Shown here in pieces: positions 59,181 through 64,000 of a DNA stretch of 64,000 nucleotides. The translations under genes and the position numbers were made by a program. The DNA is from Vreelandella halophila. Lineage in GTDB: Bacteria; Pseudomonadota; Gammaproteobacteria; Pseudomonadales; Oleiphilaceae. The notes beneath the pieces are model-generated. The model saw only the letters and a program-made list of their open reading frames with translations. It was not told where the DNA came from and ran no database searches. The first letter of the stretch is position 1, and every line of letters starts with the position of its first letter. The stretch covers positions 372,812-436,811 of the forward strand of contig NZ_WMEX01000003.1 of assembly GCF_009856365.1 (NCBI RefSeq), read 5' to 3'.

Positions 59181-59573
59181 TTAGCGCTTGGAGTACTGCG
59201 GCCGCTTGCGAGCCTTGCGGAGGCCGACCTTCTTACGCTCAACCGCGCGGTCATCACGCGTCACGTAGCCGGCACGGCGCAGCGCAGGGCGCAGCGTGTC
59301 GTCATAATCCATCAGCGCCCGTGTCAGGCCGTGACGGACTGCCCCGGCCTGACCGCTGGGACCACCACCGCTTACGGTGATCTTGATGTCGAATCGGTCC
59401 TCGGCGTCGGCAACAGCCAGAGGCTGCTTGACGATCATCCGGAGGGTATCACGACCGAAGAAGTGCTCCAGGGACTGCCCGTTCACTTCGATGTTGCCAC
59501 TGCCGGGCTTGATAAAGACCCGTGCAGAAGACATCTTGCGACGACCGGTACCGTAGTTGTAAGTAGCTGACAT
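59181..59573 (-). CDS. rpsI: 30S ribosomal protein S9
   Basis: A 130-aa ribosomal protein. [20 protein letters not shown] is the family start, [15 protein letters not shown] and the C-terminal [17 protein letters not shown], which reaches the P-site tRNA, are intact. It follows rplM by 13 bases, the usual pair. Confidence 0.98.
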   Translation of the reverse strand: MSATYNYGTGRRKMSSARVFIKPGSGNIEVNGQSLEHFFGRDTLRMIVKQPLAVADAEDRFDIKITVSGGGPSGQAGAVRHGLTRALMDYDDTLRPALRRAGYVTRDDRAVERKKVGLRKARKRPQYSKR

Positions 59574-59586
59574 AATCGCCTTCCGT

Positions 59587-60015
59587 TTAAATCTCGAGTT
59601 GCTGGGGCTGCTGTGCGGCGTGCGGATGCTCGTCGCCGGCATAGACCTTGAGCTTCCGGAACATGGCACGACCCAGCGGACCACGCGGCAGCATGCCCTT
59701 GACTGAGTACTCGATGACACGTTCTGGATGACGCTGGATCATCTCCTCGAAGTTCATCGAACGCAGCCCACCCGGATAGCCGGTGTGGCGATAATAGTGC
59801 TTCTGCGTACTCTTCCTGCCGGTCACGCGCACTTTATCCGCATTGATGACCACGATGTAGTCACCCGTGTCCACGTGGGGGGTAAATTCCGGTTTATGCT
59901 TGCCCCGAAGACGACGGGCAATTTCCGTTGAAAGACGCCCCAGCGTCTTGTCAGCCGCGTCCACCACGAACCAGTCGCGTGTAACGCTTTCCGGTTTTGC
60001 ACTCTGAGTTTTCAT
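59587..60015 (-). CDS. rplM: 50S ribosomal protein L13
   Basis: A 142-aa primary 23S rRNA-binding protein. [35 protein letters not shown] and the [19 protein letters not shown] block are typical. In E. coli L13 represses its own operon through the leader; the 130-base leader here is a candidate for the same. Confidence 0.98.
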   Translation of the reverse strand: MKTQSAKPESVTRDWFVVDAADKTLGRLSTEIARRLRGKHKPEFTPHVDTGDYIVVINADKVRVTGRKSTQKHYYRHTGYPGGLRSMNFEEMIQRHPERVIEYSVKGMLPRGPLGRAMFRKLKVYAGDEHPHAAQQPQQLEI

Positions 60016-60144
60016 GAATCCCGCCTTGAATCAAAAACCTATTACGTCACGTCCTGCGAGGGCCGCGACGTGTAATCACTACCAGGTATCGTACGGGTCC
60101 GCATCGGGGCTGGGCTGCGGATCCCGCCAAAAGCCAGGTGCGGC

Positions 60145-60173
60145 ATTATACCGGAGCACCCGGCTTCTGCAAA
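60145..60173 (-). promoter_or_regulatory. rplM-rpsI promoter, partly inside tatD
   Basis: Minus-strand TTTGCA (60173-60168), 17-base spacer, perfect TATAAT (60150-60145). Most of it lies in the final tatD codons. A leader of about 120 bases follows before rplM. Confidence 0.6.
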
Positions 60174-60994
60174 CCCTCGGTGTCCAGTCGTTGCATGAAC
60201 AGGCGCCGGGTATTGTCGCGGATTGCCGCAACAATCTCCTCCTGGGGCTCTTCCCGGAGGCTGCAGAGGGTATCCAGTACCCATGACAGATTCAGCGGCG
60301 TGTTGCTGTCCCTGGGCACTCCGTGGGGAGGCAGGCCCGGCGCATCCGTTTCCAGCACCAACGACTCAAGAGGCAGCTGTGCCATGACACGCCGCGCCCT
60401 GCTGGCCCGTGGGTGCGTGATGATGCCACTGACGCCGATAAAGGCGCCCTGACGGACCAGCGCATCGGCCTGTTCCCTGGAGCCGCTGAAACCGTGCATC
60501 AGGAACGGAAGGGTGAACCCGAGCCGGCGCAGCAGTGCCAGCACCGTGTCGTGGGTTCCCACGCTGTGGATCAGCAACGGCCGATCATGGCGCCCGGCCA
60601 ACCGGATCTGGGCCTCGAAAACCGACTGCTGCTGCGTCAGTGCCGGCCCCTGTTTCCGATCCAGCCCGCACTCTCCCACCGCCACGAGGTCGCTGTTGTC
60701 AGTAAGAAGCCGGTCCAGCTGTTCAAGACTGTCGCCCCTTGATCCATCCGCCCACCACGGGTGGAGGCCGGCGGCGGGAGCCAGAATGGAATAGGTGCGC
60801 GCCAGCTCCAGGATCTTCCGCCAGCCGTCAGGTACCGTACCCGGCACCACGATCCGGCGGATCCCGTTTGCCGCGCATTCGGCCAGCAGTTGCTCCCGCC
60901 GGTCATCAAACTGAGGGAAATCGATGTGACAGTGGGCATCGATCAGCCCCTGCGCGGATGCTTCACCGTTCCTTGGTCTTGTGGAAGGCCACAT
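60146..60994 (-). CDS. tatD: TatD-family metal-dependent hydrolase (DNase)
   Basis: A 282-aa TIM-barrel hydrolase. [11 protein letters not shown] holds the metal-binding HxH, followed by VGECGLDRK with the Glu, LIHSVGTHD with His, and [12 protein letters not shown] with the final Asp. Members include 3'-5' DNA exonucleases; the precise paralogue (TatD, YcfH or YjjV type) is not settled. The only in-frame ATG overlaps prfC by 32 bases. Confidence 0.85.
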   Translation of the reverse strand: MWPSTRPRNGEASAQGLIDAHCHIDFPQFDDRREQLLAECAANGIRRIVVPGTVPDGWRKILELARTYSILAPAAGLHPWWADGSRGDSLEQLDRLLTDNSDLVAVGECGLDRKQGPALTQQQSVFEAQIRLAGRHDRPLLIHSVGTHDTVLALLRRLGFTLPFLMHGFSGSREQADALVRQGAFIGVSGIITHPRASRARRVMAQLPLESLVLETDAPGLPPHGVPRDSNTPLNLSWVLDTLCSLREEPQEEIVAAIRDNTRRLFMQRLDTEGLQKPGAPV

Positions 60995-62543
60995 CCGGGT
61001 AACGCTCCTGCGCCAACTGGAGATTGACCATGGTGGGCGCGATGTAGGTCAGATTGTCACTCCCGTCCAGGGCCAGATTGTCCTGGTTCCTGCGTTCGAA
61101 CTCCTCAAGCTTCTTGGGGTCCTCACAGGTAATCCACCGCGCCGTTGCCACGTTGATGGGCTCATAGACGGCATCGACCCCGTACTCGTTCTTAAGCCGC
61201 GCCACAACCACGTCAAACTGGAGCGTCCCAACGGCGCCCACGATCAGATCATTGTTGCGTACCGGCCGGAAGACCTGGACTGCACCCTCTTCAGACAGCT
61301 GGATCAGCCCCTTCTGGAGCTGTTTGGCCTTCATAGGGTCGCGCAGCTGGATACGGCGGAACAACTCCGGTGCAAAGTTGGGAATGCCCGTAAAACGATC
61401 TTTCTCGCCCTCGGTGAAGGTATCACCGAGCTGGATGGTGCCGTGGTTATGCAGCCCGATAATATCCCCGGCAACGGCCTCTTCGGCCCGCTCCCTGTCC
61501 CCGGCCATGAACGTCAGCGCGTCACTGATCCGCACGTCCTTCCCGATCCGCACATGATGGATCTTCATGCCCTGCTGATAGCGTCCGGAGACAATCCTGA
61601 GGAACGCGATCCGGTCCCGGTGCTTCGGATCCATGTTCGCCTGGATCTTGAACACAAAGCCGGAGAACTTCTCTTCGGTGGCTTCAACCGGGCGCTGCGT
61701 GAGCTCCCGGGTCTGGGGCGATGGCGCCCACTCGACCAGTCCGTCGAGCATGTGATCGACACCGAAGTTCCCCAGCGCCGTACCGAAGTAGACAGGCGTC
61801 AGCTGACCGCGGAGGAACGCATCCAGATCGAACTCATGGGAGGCCCCCTTGACCAGTTCGATCTCCCCGCGCAGTTCCTCCGCGTAGGTGCCAATCGCCT
61901 CATCCAGTTCCGGGTTGTCCAGCCCCTTGATCACATGGCTGTCCTGGATGCGATGTCCCTGGCCCGATTGATACAGGATAACCTCGTCCCGGAGCAGGTG
62001 ATAGACGCCCTGGAACTGCTTGCCCATGCCAATGGGCCAGGTGATGGGTGCGCAGGCAATGTTGAGCACATCCTCGACTTCATCCATCAGCTCCACCGGA
62101 TCCCGCACATCCCGATCCAGCTTGTTCATGAAGGTCAGGATGGGGGTATCCCGGAGACGCGTCACCTCCATGAGTTTGATGGTACGCTCCTCCACCCCCT
62201 TGGCCGCATCGATCACCATCAGACAGGAGTCCACTGCGGTGAGCGTGCGATAGGTATCCTCGGAAAAGTCCGCGTGACCTGGGGTGTCCAGCAGGTTTAC
62301 CAGGCTGTCCTGATACGGGAACTGCATGACCGAGGTGGTCACGGAGATCCCGCGCTGTTTCTCCATCTCCATCCAGTCGGATTTGGCATGCTGCCCGGAT
62401 TTCTTGCCCTTGACGGTCCCCGCGCTCTGCAGCGCATTGCCGAACAGCAGGACCTTCTCAGTGATGGTGGTCTTACCTGCGTCCGGGTGGGAAATGATCG
62501 CGAAGGTGCGGCGTTTACGGACTTCTTCGGTGAAATCGCTCAT
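60963..62543 (-). CDS. prfC: Peptide chain release factor 3
   Basis: A 526-aa translational GTPase that removes RF1/RF2 after termination. [21 protein letters not shown] is the P-loop, [14 protein letters not shown] the G3 and MNKLDRD the G4 motif. The [22 protein letters not shown] switch I is standard. It precedes tatD. Confidence 0.97.
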   Translation of the reverse strand: MSDFTEEVRKRRTFAIISHPDAGKTTITEKVLLFGNALQSAGTVKGKKSGQHAKSDWMEMEKQRGISVTTSVMQFPYQDSLVNLLDTPGHADFSEDTYRTLTAVDSCLMVIDAAKGVEERTIKLMEVTRLRDTPILTFMNKLDRDVRDPVELMDEVEDVLNIACAPITWPIGMGKQFQGVYHLLRDEVILYQSGQGHRIQDSHVIKGLDNPELDEAIGTYAEELRGEIELVKGASHEFDLDAFLRGQLTPVYFGTALGNFGVDHMLDGLVEWAPSPQTRELTQRPVEATEEKFSGFVFKIQANMDPKHRDRIAFLRIVSGRYQQGMKIHHVRIGKDVRISDALTFMAGDRERAEEAVAGDIIGLHNHGTIQLGDTFTEGEKDRFTGIPNFAPELFRRIQLRDPMKAKQLQKGLIQLSEEGAVQVFRPVRNNDLIVGAVGTLQFDVVVARLKNEYGVDAVYEPINVATARWITCEDPKKLEEFERRNQDNLALDGSDNLTYIAPTMVNLQLAQERYPDVAFHKTKER

Positions 62544-62602
62544 GGCGTCGGGTCTGCTCTCTCTCTGGTACGCTCCGGCGAAAGGACGGCGATTGTAGCA
62601 GG

Positions 62603-63106
62603 TCAGCCGTTGCCGGCACGAACCGGCGAAAGCCCCAGTGACATAATGCGCGCGGCCTCGGTTCCGTCGGCTGTGCGATAGTAGCCAGGGCGGCTTCCCT
62701 GGTCTTCAAAGCCTTCACTGGCATAGAGGCGGTAGGCCGCCCGATTGGACTCACGTACCTCCAGGGTCAGCGTTGCCATACCCGCACCCTGCATGGAGGC
62801 AAGCCAATAGCGCAGCAGGTACCGCCCTATTCCCTGCTGCTGGAACTGCCCGTGGACGCAGAGATTCATCAGATGGCCTTCATCGAGCATGCGCCAGTCC
62901 ACAATGAATCCTACGAGGGCATCGCCATACCAGGCGCCAAGGAACCGGTATTCGGCGCCCATACAGGTCAGGTACTGCCCCTGGCTCCAGGGATGGCGGG
63001 AGGCGGTCTGCTCCAGAGCCATCATCCCGGGAAGGTCGAACTCATCCAGTGTGGTTATGGACAGCTGGCTCTGCTCCAGACGGAGACTACGCATTCCGGG
63101 GGTCAC
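62603..63106 (-). CDS. rimI: Ribosomal protein S18-alanine N-acetyltransferase RimI
   Basis: A 167-aa GNAT acetyltransferase that modifies the N-terminus of S18. [25 protein letters not shown] holds the acetyl-CoA motif (QQGIGR), and [29 protein letters not shown] is the family C-terminal block. The start is GTG 63106, overlapping the upstream stop (GTGA), or ATG 63094. Confidence 0.93.
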   Translation of the reverse strand: MTPGMRSLRLEQSQLSITTLDEFDLPGMMALEQTASRHPWSQGQYLTCMGAEYRFLGAWYGDALVGFIVDWRMLDEGHLMNLCVHGQFQQQGIGRYLLRYWLASMQGAGMATLTLEVRESNRAAYRLYASEGFEDQGSRPGYYRTADGTEAARIMSLGLSPVRAGNG

Positions 63107-63840
63107 TCGCTCCGATCCCGCCCCACCAGGGGCTTCATACGCTCCCAGAGTGCCCGCTTGGCAGCCGGTTCCGCCAGAAGCTCACCCAGTGTCTGTTCCG
63201 AAGACACCACCACGGCATGCCCCTTTGATGACAGCGCTGAGGCCATTGCTGTACGCACCTCTTCGCCCAGGATGATCCACTGGCGTGAGGCCGAGCCACC
63301 CACAAGGCGCTCCAGAACATACTCAAAGGTGCCGCCATCACTACCGGGGAGCTCAGGATTATCAAACGGCGGCCAGCGGAAAAAGATGGCCTCTTCCCGC
63401 ACGGCCTCATCAAGGGCCCGCAGGATATTGAGGCCCAGCCTGCTCCCGGTTTCATACGGAAACTCTCCGGCGGCGGAAGCGGCCAGGCTGAAGCGCTCCC
63501 CATGCCAGATCATGGCCGCGAACGCCTGCTGAGCCGCAACGGAAGTAGAACTGGCGTCGGTTTCAGGCGCCTCCTCAAAAGCGGGCTCCGCCGTTTCGGT
63601 GTCGTCACTGGACCCCAGAGCTTGCCGGACCGCATCCAGAGAGACACCCTGCCCCTCAGGGGCTGACTGGGGCGGCAGGCGGGTGACGCCCTTCGAAACC
63701 ACCGGTTCGTCAGCCTGGACCGCCATCACAGGCTCAGCCGGAGATTCCGGCGATGGTGCCGCCCCCGGCAGGGGCCAGCGGGCGCACCAGGGCTCGATCC
63801 CCAGGGCAGTCAGGTAATAGCGGCGCAGACGTTCATCCAT
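63103..63840 (-). CDS. HolD-like protein (possible DNA polymerase III psi subunit) with a long insert
   Basis: A 245-aa protein of uncertain family. Its N-terminus (MDERLRRYYLTALGIEPWCARW) resembles the psi-subunit start (LGITQW in E. coli), and its C-terminus (EPAAKRALWERMKPL) resembles the psi helix NPTARAALWQQI. It lies directly upstream of rimI, as holD does in E. coli. Residues 25-105 are an acidic Pro/Ala/Glu-rich linker, and about 106-215 is a larger middle domain than psi has. I infer a diverged psi; this is not certain. Confidence 0.55.
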   Translation of the reverse strand: MDERLRRYYLTALGIEPWCARWPLPGAAPSPESPAEPVMAVQADEPVVSKGVTRLPPQSAPEGQGVSLDAVRQALGSSDDTETAEPAFEEAPETDASSTSVAAQQAFAAMIWHGERFSLAASAAGEFPYETGSRLGLNILRALDEAVREEAIFFRWPPFDNPELPGSDGGTFEYVLERLVGGSASRQWIILGEEVRTAMASALSSKGHAVVVSSEQTLGELLAEPAAKRALWERMKPLVGRDRSE

Positions 63841-63856
63841 GGCCTCATTATCACAC

Positions 63857-63895
63857 ACAAAAAAAAGCCCCGCACGGCGATGCCGGCGGGGCTTT
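63857..63895 (-). terminator. Intrinsic terminator of the rRNA operon
   Basis: AAAGCCCCGC...GCGGGGCTTT, with an inner CGGC/GCCG, loop GAT and one bulged A, followed by eight T on the minus strand. It lies just after the 5S rRNA end. Confidence 0.92.
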
Positions 63896-63903
63896 GGGTA
63901 TAG

Positions 63904-64000
63904 GAGCCTGACGATGACCTACTCTCACATGGGATCTCCCACACTACCATCGGCGCTGGGCGGTTTCACTTCTGAGTTCGGCATGGGATCAGGTGGTTCC
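63904..64000 (-). rRNA. rrf: 5S ribosomal RNA (3' part; gene runs off the window)
   Basis: On the minus strand the window ends inside a 5S gene. CCATGCCGAACTCAGAAGTG, AGCGCCGATGGTAGTGTGGG and GAGAGTAGG are the conserved 5S blocks. About 97 bases are inside; the 5' portion, 23S and 16S genes must lie to the right. The 3' end is approximate. Confidence 0.93.

Overview
The window (64 kb) is a dense run of bacterial housekeeping genes, about 69 protein genes plus the RNase P RNA gene and the 3' part of a 5S rRNA gene. Gene order (mraZ-to-lpxC division and cell-wall cluster, dacA-rlpA-mltB-rodA-mrdA-rlmH-rsfS-nadD-proA, rplM-rpsI-petABC-sspAB, rsmI/lpoA-yraN-diaA) and the GC-rich codon use point to a gammaproteobacterium outside the enterics. 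A Chromatiales/Ectothiorhodospiraceae-like relative is my best guess; that placement is inference from synteny and protein style, not a database result.

Layout. 1-2.3 kb: start of mpl (cut by the window edge), a pyrophosphate-type phosphofructokinase, a 63-aa small protein and a glutaredoxin. 2.3-13.4 kb (minus strand): ABC1-family kinase, lipB, ybeD, dacA, rlpA, mltB, rodA, mrdA, rlmH, rsfS, nadD, proA, a peptidoglycan elongation and remodelling operon. 13.4-18.6 kb: the least ordinary part, with two overlapping membrane proteins carrying degenerate GGDEF domains, a LON-domain protein, a phospholipid N-methyltransferase-like enzyme, a 112-aa protein of unknown function, an EamA transporter and a TesB-like thioesterase. 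18.6-21.6 kb: folA, thyA, lgt and a TauE/SafE permease. 21.8-25 kb (plus strand): xseB-ispA-dxs. 25-31 kb (minus): ribA, moaC, a Nudix/ThiE-like fusion, argJ, secA. 31.3-50.7 kb: M23 peptidase, dciA, then lpxC, ftsZ, ftsA, ftsQ, ddl, murC, murG, ftsW, murD, mraY, murF, murE, ftsI, ftsL, rsmH, mraZ, listed against the direction of transcription. 51-55.2 kb: rnpB, rsmI and, divergently, lpoA-yraN-diaA. 55.2-60 kb: sspB, sspA, cytochrome bc1 (petABC), rpsI, rplM. 60-64 kb: tatD, prfC, rimI, a HolD-like protein and the end of an rRNA operon with its terminator.

How the genes work together. Most of the window builds the envelope: lipid II precursors (murC-F, ddl, mraY, murG), their polymerisation at the septum (ftsW/ftsI) and side wall (rodA/mrdA), their trimming (dacA, rlpA, mltB, an M23 peptidase), control (lpoA, ftsLQAZ, mraZ), lipid A (lpxC), lipoprotein lipidation (lgt), secretion (secA) and isoprenoid supply for undecaprenyl and quinones (ispA, dxs). 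I saw no CRISPR array, insertion sequence, prophage or tRNA gene. The best candidate for something undescribed is the degenerate-GGDEF pair at 13473-15351. Both proteins have lost the catalytic GG[DE]EF motif but keep an RxxD motif at the exact five-residue spacing of the c-di-GMP inhibitory site, which suggests a membrane c-di-GMP receptor pair.
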